Positions 24,440-34,368 of a stretch of 54,935 nt of DNA are shown piece by piece (within the stretch, counting starts at the first letter, position 1; each line of letters begins with the position of its first letter). The DNA lies in the NCBI RefSeq assembly GCF_002264395.1, contig NZ_NFVA01000046.1, positions 1-54,935 on the forward strand, written 5' to 3'. Source of the DNA: Paenibacillus sp. VTT E-133291 (lineage in GTDB: Bacteria > Bacillota > Bacilli > Paenibacillales > Paenibacillaceae). The notes below the pieces were generated by a model. The model did not search any database and was not told the origin of the DNA. It worked only from the letters and a program-made list of their open reading frames with translations. The position numbers were made by a program, and so were the translations under genes.

Positions 24440-27400
24440 TCAGTTTAAAAATTGGACATACTGCAGCAGCCGTTTAATCATGACAGCAGCTTCTGCCCGG
24501 CTTGCATGGGCAGTTGGATCGATTATTGTTGCAGATTTCCCCTGGATGATTTGAGCTGTGAGCAAGGCGGCTACCGGATGTTTTGCCCAAGAACTGACTG
24601 AACCGTTATCTGTATATTTCCTGAGAATAGTGTCAATCCCATCACTCGCCGGGACGGATTTGTTCACATAATCCAGCGCTCTGGACAGCATAACAGCCAT
24701 TTGTTCACGGGTGATTTCTTCACCCGGTCTAAATGAACCATCACTGAAGCCTTCAATGATTCCTGCCTCAGCCGAGGCTGCAAGTGCCCCCGCATACCAG
24801 TCTCCTGTAGATACGTCCTTAAAGCCGGCTACCTTACCTAGAGAATTAAGTCCCAAGGAACGGACGAGAATGGCCGCGAACTCTGCGCGGGTTACCGGAT
24901 TATCTGGTGAAAAGCTGTTAACTCCAACACCGTTTATAATCCGCTTAGAGGCCATTAGTTCGATGTCCGCTTTTGCCCAGTGGCTTTGTAGATCAGCGAA
25001 CGTCTTAGTGCTCGAAGCTACCGTATAAATACTATTCCCGTTCCGTTTGATTACAGCTTCGGTAATCCCGCCATTATCCAGCAGTAGGGCTGGAACAAAG
25101 CTGAATGCCGTTGTATCCGGACTGAACAGGAGTGCAGTGGTTTTCTTCGGATCAATTGAGCCCGGAAGAGTAAGGGTGCGTTCGACATAGGTGCTGCCGA
25201 AGCTGTCCAGCTCAATCGACAGACCGTTTACTTGCGCAATGATTTTGTAATCGAATGCTGGAGTGAGCAAGGTCAGACCTTCTTTGCCGGCCTGCTCAGA
25301 CAATAGCTCTGCTGTGCTGCCTGAAACCCGGTCTATAACTATACTTATGGTCATATCTGCAGGGCTAACGCCAAGCTTCGCCGCTAATGCCGCTACTCCC
25401 AGAACTTTGACCGGAACCTTGTAGCTTCCGAAATCCGTCTGAATCACAACGGATGCTTCCGGCAATTCATCCACCACACCTGCAAACGCAGAGGATGGAA
25501 TGTTAACCTTCACACTTCCGCCGTCACTCTTCAGTTTAATGATTACTGATCCTGATTTGGCTGCAGCCGGATTGTTCTGAAGGGCTTGGAAGGCATCCTG
25601 TAGCTTCTTCACATCAATGGCTGCTATTGTTTCGCTTACACCATCCTTATTCGTTGTCCGTTTAAACGTTGCCCCATCCAGCTCCAGAATGATTCCATTA
25701 TTCTGGATTACGGGTGCTGGTGTTGCAGGAACTGGCGTCGCAGATACAGGTACTGCTGATGTCGCTGCTGGCGGCGGTGTTGATGTGGCTGGTGTCGAAG
25801 TCGGTTCAGGTGTCGGCGTCGGTTCGCCTCCAGCAGGCGGGTTCGTATCCGCTGTAACCGTCAGCTTAAATTGCTTTTCTAAATTGCCGTCGGAAGACTT
25901 CGCCGTAATAACGGTTTGGCCGACACCTACTGCTGTGACCAGGCCTGCGGCGGATACATAAGCAACTTTAGGATCTGCCGATGACCATACGACCCTTGAA
26001 TTACTAGCTTCTGCCGGAACTACACTGAGCTCAAGCTTCTTGCTTGCACCTGGAGCCAATTGCAACTGCTCCGGCGTATTCGCCGTTAAGCCTGTAACCC
26101 TTACTGCGGTTTGGGCAGAACTATTCGCTACATCTACGCTGCCCAAGCTCAGCCAGCCGCTTTCACCCATCTCAGCATTTGCGAAGCGGAATGTTTTGGC
26201 ATCAGCATTAATTTCCTCAAGTGGATTCACATAGCGTAACAATATTTCATAGCTTCCATTACCTAATTGCGGATTATCAGCCGATACAAACAGCTTGTTG
26301 TTATCAAATCCATTCGTATTCGGAAGAATGTCTTTCAGATCCCAATCCGGATTCCAGATTTTAATGATGTCATTTCCTGATTTGGCTGCAAGCTCTACCT
26401 TCCAGTTGTAGTAGAACGGCGCTATTCCTTTGTTCTCAAGCTCTACTCCCACTTTCAGCTTTCCATCTGAAGCGTCCAGATAAGCGGTGGGCACATAATA
26501 TTCATATCCCATCCTGCGTGAACCTTCAGTGGCTCTCGCCAAAGATGCAGCATCCAACGGAGTCTGGAATATCCCCTGGGCAATCAGCCAGGATGCATGG
26601 GTCAAGCCCAGGCTGGTGTAATAATCCTCTCCCTGCGCCCCTTCGATCGGAGTTGACGGTTCATTGTATTTTGGCGGATCATTATTCCACATCTTCACCT
26701 GAATTTCCGGTCTCATCTCGCCGCCCATAACGTTGTTCTTCCAGAACTCAGTCACTCCTGCGTCATTCACTCTGCCCCAGAAATGCCAGCCCTGTCCGCC
26801 CAGGCTTGGCGGGAGTGTCTGGAAGGCAAAAGAATCATCATGATAACCGACATCGAAATTTCTGGTCTTAAGTGTGCTGTTGTCCATCGGATATCTTAGG
26901 ACGAGCTGTGTTTGGTCAAAGGCATTGTCCATAGCGGTAAGAACACGCTTCAGGTTAGCATCGGTTGGCATCAGGTTAGGCGATTTCAGATTCCCGTCAT
27001 ACGGATACGTATGCCATTCGCCCCAGAAGCCAATTAATCCGATCATCACCGATCCGATCCGCGGGTCGCCGTCATAACGATTTCCAAGCGCGTTAATGAA
27101 ATTATCCAAAGCGCCCAGTAAACGCTCATCATTATAGTCAGGCGCTAAGCTCGCGGCATCTTTGCCATTGTCGAATTCATCATAAGCATAAGTCTTCAGC
27201 CCTTCGTCCAGCAGGAATTTCGGTATACCTGAAGGTTTGTTCGGGTAGTCCAAATACACCCTGAACACGGATTGATTACCTCTGGAGGCTACCGCTGCTA
27301 GCCGTTTATCCAGCTCAGACCAATCAAAGTCATTCAGATTGTTCATCAGCTTGCTAAGCGGCAAATAGAAGAACTCCAAGCTGTAAGGCAGCTGTGTAGG

Positions 27401-30400
27401 ACGATCTCTCCAATCATCGCCTACTTTGAAATAAGCCTCCTCCGAAGCATCGTAGAATGGCAGAAACCCCTTGAGCGGATTATCAACCGGTGCCTGCGCA
27501 TACTTTAAGATATGAGTTCCGGCCGATGTTACCCAATCTGGCTGACTTGGATGATCAACTGGAGGGTTCTCCGGCCCTTCTCCAGATCCGCCTGTTCTGC
27601 CCGCTAATGCATATAATCCAATCTGGTCGATGCTGAGGACATTATCAGCCTGATTGCCAGGACCGAAACCAAACTGAATTTGCAGCACCTTGCTTGCGTC
27701 AAACGATGCATCGCAGGCAACGCAGCCTTGCCACTCGGACTGGGCAAACGCGCTCCATGGGATTCTCACCATTCCTGTGTAGCCTGGGGGAATCGACAGG
27801 GAACCTCCACCAAGAGTGGATGCCTTCCAGCCTTCTGCTGCATTGTAGAGTTTGACGACGCCTCCTGCTTTTAACGAGAACTCACCTTTCGGCGCATCTG
27901 TTACAAGCGAGATATTCAAATCCATATTTTTATTGCTTGATGATGTATGGTTGATCCAGAAGGTAAGTCCATCAAAGGCCGACCAATCCGAATCCGTTCC
28001 GGTAAACGCTGCGCGTTTGATATTGACCCAGTCGGAGGCAGCTTTGCCCGGTGGAGGCGTAACAGAGAATTTCATCGCCTGACTGCCATTCGAATAATGA
28101 ACCTTATCAAGCGTGCGAAGTGTAGAAGGTTCACCGGATTCCCAGTCTATTCTCCAAACGTTCTGCAGAGCGGCATCATCTGTGTACGATTCGAAATCCT
28201 CCAATACTTTATCAGCGCGATAGAGTCTGATGTCATCAATCGTGATCACGTTATGAACATATCCTGCTGGCGGATATCCGAACTGAAGCCCGGTTACTTC
28301 ACTAGGATCCAGCACAGCAGCGCAGTCGGCCTGAACACCATCGCACTGCCAAGCAGATTGTACGAATTGATCCCACGGGATTCTTACAACGCCTTTGAAT
28401 CCGGCCGGAACATTAAGCGAGCCTCCATTAAATGCCGCTGAATGCCAGCTTCCATCCGCAGCCATCTTCAAGGCAGCCCCGCCATCTTTCAGCCCGAACT
28501 CTCCATTCGCTACAGGCGTCTGCAGCGCAACGTTTAAGCTGAAATTCTTGTTATCCGTTGTTGTATTGTCCACCCAGAGGCTTAATCCGTCATAAGCGGA
28601 CCAATCTCTTAGCTCCGCAGGGATGGCATGAATGATATTCGACCAATCCGAATCCGGGATTGCGACCGAAAGCTTGAGGACTTTGCTTCCGCTCGCTTGG
28701 CCCAGCGCCCGTGTAACCGAGCCTGGCATATCGCTCCACGCTTCTGTCCAAGCTTGCCCAAGAGCAGCATTATCCCCATAAGATTCGAAATTCTCAATCA
28801 GTCCTGGTGTTTCTGTACCATTACCCGGATTAGTACCAGGGTCAGTTCCAGGTCCAGTACCGGGATCATCATCTGAGTCATACTTATCAGTGAAGTAGAT
28901 TTCATCAATATATATGGTACCTGTAGTATCCCAAGTAGCTTGTGCTATCGCCACACTCCAGATCGTCTGCGATAAATCCACTCCCTGGGCAGCCAAGTCG
29001 ATAACGATATCTTTATAGCTGGTTGTTATCGTATCTCCACTGAATTGGCCGAGTGTCTTTGTTACGCCGCCGATACTGATACTAACCTGATTCTCCTCGC
29101 CGCCAGCAGCTCCCTTCACGCGGATGACCAGTTTCCCCGTATCTGAAAGATTCCGGCCGATGTTGGTTTCTAGCCGTGACATATTCTTATACTGCAGGAC
29201 CAGTGCGCCATCTTCGATAACACCAGCGCCGTTCCCGTTGGCGAAACCGCTCGAACCTGTCCATTGATTCAGATCATTTTGGGTGCTTCCGGACCACGTC
29301 CGGGTACCATCATAATCATCCACAAGCAGACGTTTTGGCGGCAGCGGTGGTGAAGTCGGAGGTGTTGTTGAATGACTCTCCCCGATTAATACGGGGCCCA
29401 AATTGAGCCAGCCTTCTGTGTCTTGATCCGTATTCGCAAATCTCACCTTTTTAGCCTTATTGCTAATGGCCTCTAACGGATTAACGACCTTCATCACTAA
29501 ATAATAATAGCCATCATTCAAATCCGGAGCAGAAATAGAAGTATCGAAATAATAGGGTTCACCGAATGGGGCGTACTGTGGATCACCAGGAAGATTCCAT
29601 TCAGGATATGTCCTGATTTGCAATGGCATGACCTTTGTCATATCCCATGAGGTATCCCACTCTTTAATAAGCTTCCCGGATAAATTCTTTACTCCCAGTT
29701 CTACTTTCCAAGGATATGCGAAGGGAGCAACGCCATTATTCTGAATGGCTACTCCGACCTTAAGCGGAGCACCTTGGGCAACATTATTATAGTAGGCACT
29801 CGTCACATTTAGATCGTAGCCCATCTTTCTCACGCCTGCGGCTACGACCGGATCATTGGCATTATAGTTGCTGATACCGCCTTGGTTAATCATCCAAGTT
29901 GCATGCGTCAGTTCAATATCATCCATTGCATTATCCACATTAGTGCCGCCGCTGAAGAAGCTGTTCTGAATTTCCGGACGTACTTCTCCGCCAACAGATT
30001 GCGTGATCCATTTATTTTCCGAACCAGCTTCCAGCATTTTGGTCAAAAACGAGTAATAGGTTCCGCCCATACTCTCCGGCTGGGTTACACTCTGCAGCGG
30101 ATCACCTTCCCTATACCCGAAAGAGTCATCATGGTATCCGATATTGAATTCCGATGCCCCCGGCAAGCCGGGATACCGGACCTCAAGCTTGGTTTGATTG
30201 AAAGCAGAATCATAGGCATTGAAGATTGTTCCGATGGTTTCAGCATTAGGCATATAGTTCGGCAAACCATCCGCTTCATCCTCATCATAAGGGTAAGTAT
30301 GCCACTCTCCCCATAGCCCAACGAGGCCCATATGAATAAATCCGATACGCGAATCTCCGTCATACTTTGCACCGAAAGCCCGGATAAAGTTCGTCAAATA

Positions 30401-30928
30401 AGTTACCATAGCAGGGTCATCGTAATCAGGCTCGATCTGGTTAAAGGTATCGTTATGACGCATTGTCACTCCACTGTCATGAATGAAATCCGGTATTGCG
30501 TCCTCTTTGCCCGGATATTCAAGATATACCCTGATCGCTGCCTGATTCCCTCTTGCTGCAATCGCATTCAGCGCTGGCTCTATACCGGTATCAAATGTAT
30601 ATGAATCAGGGCCGTTCATCACTGCTTTCAGAGGGACATAATACCATTCCAGGCTGTGGGGGAATGAGGTCTCCGTTTCCCAAGGATAGAATGGTGCGAA
30701 CCCTTTCAACGGGTTGTCGAGCGGACTTGGGGCATACATCAATTCATGCTTGGTTAGTGTACTATCTACTGCTGGGCTTGGATATGGATTAGAGGGTACA
30801 CGCGCCTGCTCCGGGTCCGCATTGACTGTGCCTGCAGCATTCCCAAAGAACGTACTCAGTAACAAGCATACGATGAGCAATACTTTAAATGATGCCTTCC
30901 TAGTATATTGAACAGATAATGGATTCAT
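24440..30928 (-). CDS. Giant SLH-anchored protein with duplicated DUF4874/DUF4832-like unit
   Basis: Secreted surface protein of 2162 residues with a signal peptide (about 1-37). Unit 1 (about 58-515) and unit 2 (about 1138-1597) are homologous and resemble DUF4874+DUF4832 proteins. Both keep DNPLKGF, RGNQ, GLWGEWHTYPYD/GFWGEWHTYPYD, GYHDDSF and GGE(V/M)RPEIQ. A beta-sandwich region (about 530-680) and two paired carbohydrate-binding-like repeats (about 710-905 and 908-1105) lie between the units. A BIG2 Ig-like domain (about 1608-1692), a Pro/Thr linker (1698-1740), a region of about 220 residues I cannot name, and three SLH repeats (about 1976-2162) follow. The gene comes 70 bp after the second MalG-type permease and has a strong GAGGAGG site. 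The conserved glutamates suggest a TIM-barrel glycosidase, but no activity is known to me. Confidence 0.86.
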   Translation of the reverse strand: MNPLSVQYTRKASFKVLLIVCLLLSTFFGNAAGTVNADPEQARVPSNPYPSPAVDSTLTKHELMYAPSPLDNPLKGFAPFYPWETETSFPHSLEWYYVPLKAVMNGPDSYTFDTGIEPALNAIAARGNQAAIRVYLEYPGKEDAIPDFIHDSGVTMRHNDTFNQIEPDYDDPAMVTYLTNFIRAFGAKYDGDSRIGFIHMGLVGLWGEWHTYPYDEDEADGLPNYMPNAETIGTIFNAYDSAFNQTKLEVRYPGLPGASEFNIGYHDDSFGYREGDPLQSVTQPESMGGTYYSFLTKMLEAGSENKWITQSVGGEVRPEIQNSFFSGGTNVDNAMDDIELTHATWMINQGGISNYNANDPVVAAGVRKMGYDLNVTSAYYNNVAQGAPLKVGVAIQNNGVAPFAYPWKVELGVKNLSGKLIKEWDTSWDMTKVMPLQIRTYPEWNLPGDPQYAPFGEPYYFDTSISAPDLNDGYYYLVMKVVNPLEAISNKAKKVRFANTDQDTEGWLNLGPVLIGESHSTTPPTSPPLPPKRLLVDDYDGTRTWSGSTQNDLNQWTGSSGFANGNGAGVIEDGALVLQYKNMSRLETNIGRNLSDTGKLVIRVKGAAGGEENQVSISIGGVTKTLGQFSGDTITTSYKDIVIDLAAQGVDLSQTIWSVAIAQATWDTTGTIYIDEIYFTDKYDSDDDPGTGPGTDPGTNPGNGTETPGLIENFESYGDNAALGQAWTEAWSDMPGSVTRALGQASGSKVLKLSVAIPDSDWSNIIHAIPAELRDWSAYDGLSLWVDNTTTDNKNFSLNVALQTPVANGEFGLKDGGAALKMAADGSWHSAAFNGGSLNVPAGFKGVVRIPWDQFVQSAWQCDGVQADCAAVLDPSEVTGLQFGYPPAGYVHNVITIDDIRLYRADKVLEDFESYTDDAALQNVWRIDWESGEPSTLRTLDKVHYSNGSQAMKFSVTPPPGKAASDWVNIKRAAFTGTDSDWSAFDGLTFWINHTSSSNKNMDLNISLVTDAPKGEFSLKAGGVVKLYNAAEGWKASTLGGGSLSIPPGYTGMVRIPWSAFAQSEWQGCVACDASFDASKVLQIQFGFGPGNQADNVLSIDQIGLYALAGRTGGSGEGPENPPVDHPSQPDWVTSAGTHILKYAQAPVDNPLKGFLPFYDASEEAYFKVGDDWRDRPTQLPYSLEFFYLPLSKLMNNLNDFDWSELDKRLAAVASRGNQSVFRVYLDYPNKPSGIPKFLLDEGLKTYAYDEFDNGKDAASLAPDYNDERLLGALDNFINALGNRYDGDPRIGSVMIGLIGFWGEWHTYPYDGNLKSPNLMPTDANLKRVLTAMDNAFDQTQLVLRYPMDNSTLKTRNFDVGYHDDSFAFQTLPPSLGGQGWHFWGRVNDAGVTEFWKNNVMGGEMRPEIQVKMWNNDPPKYNEPSTPIEGAQGEDYYTSLGLTHASWLIAQGIFQTPLDAASLARATEGSRRMGYEYYVPTAYLDASDGKLKVGVELENKGIAPFYYNWKVELAAKSGNDIIKIWNPDWDLKDILPNTNGFDNNKLFVSADNPQLGNGSYEILLRYVNPLEEINADAKTFRFANAEMGESGWLSLGSVDVANSSAQTAVRVTGLTANTPEQLQLAPGASKKLELSVVPAEASNSRVVWSSADPKVAYVSAAGLVTAVGVGQTVITAKSSDGNLEKQFKLTVTADTNPPAGGEPTPTPEPTSTPATSTPPPAATSAVPVSATPVPATPAPVIQNNGIILELDGATFKRTTNKDGVSETIAAIDVKKLQDAFQALQNNPAAAKSGSVIIKLKSDGGSVKVNIPSSAFAGVVDELPEASVVIQTDFGSYKVPVKVLGVAALAAKLGVSPADMTISIVIDRVSGSTAELLSEQAGKEGLTLLTPAFDYKIIAQVNGLSIELDSFGSTYVERTLTLPGSIDPKKTTALLFSPDTTAFSFVPALLLDNGGITEAVIKRNGNSIYTVASSTKTFADLQSHWAKADIELMASKRIINGVGVNSFSPDNPVTRAEFAAILVRSLGLNSLGKVAGFKDVSTGDWYAGALAASAEAGIIEGFSDGSFRPGEEITREQMAVMLSRALDYVNKSVPASDGIDTILRKYTDNGSVSSWAKHPVAALLTAQIIQGKSATIIDPTAHASRAEAAVMIKRLLQYVQFLN

Positions 30929-30998
30929 AGAACCTCCTCGTTAACGCTGTTATCAATCAGTGTGAACGATTTCAGAATGCCAAATGGAAACAGTCGGT

Positions 30999-31829
30999 TT
31001 ATCCTTTATGCGCACTGAATGCAATTCCTTCGATAAACTGCTTTTGAAATATAAAAAAGAGGACGATCATCGGAACTACTGCCATGAAGGCGCCTGCCAT
31101 CAATACCGGGTAATCCGTTCCGAACATGGAGACTAACGTCGCAATACCCGATGACAAAGTCATCTTCTCAGGTGAGCTGTTAATGATAAGGGGCCATTGC
31201 AGTTCATTCCATGCCCATTGCAATTGAATAATAACAATCGCAACTAAAGCAGACTTGACTAAAGGAAGCATGATATGCCAATAAATTTGAAATGGATTGC
31301 AGCCGTCCAATACTGCCGCTTCTTCCAATTCCTTAGAAATAGTTAGGAAAAATTGCCTTAAAAGAAAAGTTGCGAAAGGACTGATCAGCGAGGTAATCCA
31401 AAGGGCAGTCACCGTATTGACTAAGCCCAAGTCACTCATCATCATGTATTGCGGCGTATAGAAAACAGGATTAGGCACCATCATGACCGATATAATCAAT
31501 GCAAAAAGAAATGAGCTTCCTGGAAATCTAATCCGTGCAAAGGCATACGCCGCCATCGAACTAAATATAACTGGAAACACGGTTTTCATTAATGCCGTAA
31601 AAATTGTATTTAAGTAATAATGCGGAAATGCCGATTGCTTGATCGCCTCTATATATCCTCTTAAGTTGGGGGCCTCCGGAAAATAACGGATCGGAATTTG
31701 CGTGGCTTCCGTCGTTGACTTTAGCGAAGTTAGCACCATCCATATAAATGGAACGAGCATAGCAATAGCGCTAATCATTAGAATGACATGAACAATCGAG
31801 TTAATCTTCCGCGCTGATGTGATCTGCAC
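30999..31829 (-). CDS. Carbohydrate ABC permease (MalG type)
   Basis: Inner-membrane permease of 276 residues with six predicted membrane segments and the EAA loop EAAVLDGCNPFQIYWHIMLP. It pairs with the MalF-type permease encoded 18 bp upstream and the lipoprotein at 32798-34129. The start is GTG at 31829 with AAGGGGGGAAG upstream. The next gene in the unit is the giant SLH protein, which suggests that its products are the transported sugar. No ATPase is encoded nearby. Confidence 0.92.
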   Translation of the reverse strand: MQITSARKINSIVHVILMISAIAMLVPFIWMVLTSLKSTTEATQIPIRYFPEAPNLRGYIEAIKQSAFPHYYLNTIFTALMKTVFPVIFSSMAAYAFARIRFPGSSFLFALIISVMMVPNPVFYTPQYMMMSDLGLVNTVTALWITSLISPFATFLLRQFFLTISKELEEAAVLDGCNPFQIYWHIMLPLVKSALVAIVIIQLQWAWNELQWPLIINSSPEKMTLSSGIATLVSMFGTDYPVLMAGAFMAVVPMIVLFFIFQKQFIEGIAFSAHKG

Positions 31830-31847
31830 TTCTGTCTTCCCCCCTTC

Positions 31848-32726
31848 TTAGTCGTAGACGACCCATTTTTTTTGAAGAGCAAATTGGATCCCTGTCAGTA
31901 TGACGTTAATAAACAACAATACATTGATAATTGCTGCGCCATAATTAGGATTAAAATAAACGAAAGTGTTTTGGTAATAGGCATAAACAAGTGAACGAAC
32001 GGATGGAAGTGCTACATTCGTCTTCCCGATAATCAGATAGATGGAGTCGAAAATTTGCGTTGCTCCAATCAAAAGGATGATGCTCGTGAAAAAAAGTGTT
32101 GGTGTCAGCATGGGAAGTGTAATATAGCGAAACTTCCCCATTCTCTTGGCACCATCAATCTCGGCAGCTTCATAGAGTGATTTAGGTATCCCTTGCAAAC
32201 CTGCAAGAATCAACAGCATATTCAAGCCAATTGCCCCCCACACGCCAACGATAACCAACACAAACATGGCATAATTGGGATTAGACAACCAGGCTACACG
32301 AGTTCCCAATATATGGTTGATGAGCCCGAAGTCCTGAGCGAACAAGACGACCCAAACCATCGCTGCTGCTGCAGGCATTGTGACTTGAGGCAAGAAAAAA
32401 ACGACCCGGTAAACGGATAATCCTTTAATCTTCGTATTTAGCAATACAGCAAAAAAAGTAGAAAGGGCAAGTGTTATCGGTACAAACAGAACTACATAGT
32501 ATAAAGTGTTGCGCAGATTCTGCCAAAACTCTCCATCACTAAATAACTTCACATAGTTATCAAATCCAACCCAATGATTAACGAGTCCGAAATTCTCCGA
32601 CTGCTGGAATCCCAGCAGAATCGATTGAAGAACCGGCCAGCCCCAGAAAACCAATGTGCCTAGAAGAGTCGGCGCGATCATGAAATAAGCCCATACATAT
32701 CTGCTTCTGGAATTCAATCTGACCAC
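31848..32726 (-). CDS. Sugar ABC permease (MalF type)
   Basis: Inner-membrane permease, 292 residues at most, with six predicted membrane segments and the EAA motif EAAEIDGAKRMGKFRYITLP. The first start, GTG at 32726, lies directly on the ribosome binding site AGGGAG; TTG at 32717 has better spacing and gives 289 residues starting before NSRSRYVWAYF. It is the middle gene of the binding protein-permease-permease set. An intercistronic hairpin precedes it. Confidence 0.92.
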   Translation of the reverse strand: MVRLNSRSRYVWAYFMIAPTLLGTLVFWGWPVLQSILLGFQQSENFGLVNHWVGFDNYVKLFSDGEFWQNLRNTLYYVVLFVPITLALSTFFAVLLNTKIKGLSVYRVVFFLPQVTMPAAAAMVWVVLFAQDFGLINHILGTRVAWLSNPNYAMFVLVIVGVWGAIGLNMLLILAGLQGIPKSLYEAAEIDGAKRMGKFRYITLPMLTPTLFFTSIILLIGATQIFDSIYLIIGKTNVALPSVRSLVYAYYQNTFVYFNPNYGAAIINVLLFINVILTGIQFALQKKWVVYD

Positions 32727-32737
32727 TCCCTATTCAT

Positions 32738-32772
32738 CAGGGAACGTTCCTGATCTCCAAGAACGTTCCCTG
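32738..32772 (-). other. Intercistronic hairpin between binding protein and permease
   Basis: CAGGGAACGTTC and GAACGTTCCCTG form a perfect 12-bp stem with an 11-nt loop in the 71-bp gap. No T-run follows. Such hairpins protect the upstream message and allow a higher level of binding protein than of permeases. The arms also look like a palindromic protein site, so an operator cannot be excluded. Confidence 0.6.
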
Positions 32773-32797
32773 AATCACTTTATTTTAAATAAATGGC

Positions 32798-34129
32798 TTA
32801 TTTCGTTTCTTCTATCGCTTGATTCATCATCTCAGCGACCTTCTTCGCAGCTTCCTCAACCGAAATTGCTCCGCCCCACGCTTGCGACATAATCTCAGGC
32901 TCTTTCGCGAACCATACCGGGTAAGCTAACGAACCGCTCGGATACGGAGTCGCATCAGCCACCTGTTCCGTGAATATTTTCAGATTCAAGTGAGGTCTCG
33001 AAGTTAGCCACGCATCCTGAGTGCCATTGAATGCCGGTATAGCCGCACCCATTTCAGCCGTAATTTGCGCTGCTCTTTCAGATCCAAGGAACTTGAGGAA
33101 TAACCAAGCCTCATCTTTGTTTTTACCACTTGCGGACATGACATTGCCCAGACCATTAATGATATTAGCTCGTTTCACTTTACCCTTTGGCAATTTAGCC
33201 CAATCCCATTTGCCCTTAATAATTTCGCTGCTGTCAATGTCGCTGATCCGCCAGGATCCGTCGAAAATCATCGCTAATCTGCCGGACTTGAACATTTCGG
33301 TGGCTTCCGTATCTGTCATTTGCTGATGAGTTGGAGAAGCGCCGTCGAGAGTCATTTGATAACGGGCCTGTAAAGCTTCAATGGAAGCCGGATCATCGTA
33401 GCCTGACTTACTCATATCAGCCGATAAAATACTCCCGCCATTAGCCAACATATCGTTCCAATACCCGGTCTGAGTGTCCATTTTCGCCCCAAAGCCATAG
33501 ATGCCTTTATCAGGCTGACTTAATTGCTTGGCAACCTCGGCAAGCTTGGCATAATCCCAAGTATCGTCTGGATAGGGAATCTTAGCTTGGTCGAAGAGCT
33601 CTTTGTTGTACGCCAAACCGATCGTATCAAAATCCTTCGGTATGCCGTAATTTTCACCCTTCAGTGTATATATGGAAGCAAGGTCTGCCGCATAATTATT
33701 TAGATCAATTTCTCCAGCCTGTATCTTGCTTGTGATCGGTTCAATGAATTTACCTGTTGCATATTTGACAAATTGACCACCATGCATCCAGAAAACATCA
33801 GGCAGTGTACCGGCAGGAGCGGCAGCGGACATCTTTGTCCAATAATCACCCCACGGAATAACTTCGACCTTGATCTTGATATTTGGATTTTCTGCCGTAA
33901 ACTCCTTTGCAATGGCTTCCATTGCCGGTTGCTGAATTTTATCCCATATGGAATAGGTAAGCGTTACGTTTTTTTGAGGCTTATCAGTCGCTTTCTCAGC
34001 ATTACCAGCATTGCTTTTCGGACTATTATCTGCTGTATTGTTAGTATTGCTGCTGCAGGCAGCTGTGACCAGAGCAAAAACAGTTAAGACAGTTAGAAAC
34101 AGAAATGAAAACTTGTTTCTTTTCTTCAT
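32798..34129 (-). CDS. Sugar ABC transporter solute-binding lipoprotein
   Basis: Extracellular family 1 binding protein, 443 residues. The signal peptide ends in the lipobox VTAAC (Cys25) followed by a Ser/Asn-rich spacer, so it is lipid-anchored. It is the first gene of the transporter unit and should feed the permeases at 31848-32726 and 30999-31829. The ATG has GGGGGAT seven bases upstream. Its promoter region carries a TTTGCGTAAA element and faces the divergent GH31 operon, suggesting common repression by the LacI protein at 37448-38461. The ligand is probably an alpha-linked oligosaccharide, inferred from the GH31 neighbour only. Confidence 0.93.
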   Translation of the reverse strand: MKKRNKFSFLFLTVLTVFALVTAACSSNTNNTADNSPKSNAGNAEKATDKPQKNVTLTYSIWDKIQQPAMEAIAKEFTAENPNIKIKVEVIPWGDYWTKMSAAAPAGTLPDVFWMHGGQFVKYATGKFIEPITSKIQAGEIDLNNYAADLASIYTLKGENYGIPKDFDTIGLAYNKELFDQAKIPYPDDTWDYAKLAEVAKQLSQPDKGIYGFGAKMDTQTGYWNDMLANGGSILSADMSKSGYDDPASIEALQARYQMTLDGASPTHQQMTDTEATEMFKSGRLAMIFDGSWRISDIDSSEIIKGKWDWAKLPKGKVKRANIINGLGNVMSASGKNKDEAWLFLKFLGSERAAQITAEMGAAIPAFNGTQDAWLTSRPHLNLKIFTEQVADATPYPSGSLAYPVWFAKEPEIMSQAWGGAISVEEAAKKVAEMMNQAIEETK

Positions 34130-34162
34130 AATGACATCCCCCTAATTAGTTATTTAGGCAAA

Positions 34163-34176
34163 TATTTGCGTAAATT
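34163..34176. promoter_or_regulatory. LacI-type operator candidate upstream of the binding protein
   Basis: TATTTGCGTAAATT is a near-palindrome with the TTTGCGYAAA core seen at two other sites near this LacI gene. It lies 34 bp before the binding-protein ATG. Confidence 0.45.
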
Positions 34177-34287
34177 CTCACTACGAATCACTTTGCCTCC
34201 CTACATATTGATTTTAATTCAATTTTACCTCCCCTTTAAATGCCTCATTTTAAAGATTTGATGCCTAAATATTAAGATAAAAAAGGT

Positions 34288-34340
34288 TTGCATTGAAATA
34301 TAGATTAATCCATAATGTTAGTAAATAATTGCGCAAATTA
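34288..34340 (+). promoter_or_regulatory. Promoter and operator of the GH31 operon
   Basis: A good plus-strand promoter, TTGCAT (34288-34293), 17 bp, CATAAT (34311-34316), is followed at once by TAATTGCGCAAATTA (34326-34340), centred on the perfect palindrome TTGCGCAA. A repressor bound there would cover the transcription start. Confidence 0.6.
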
Positions 34341-34368
34341 TTTCATAACTTAGATTGGAGTGTCTGCG

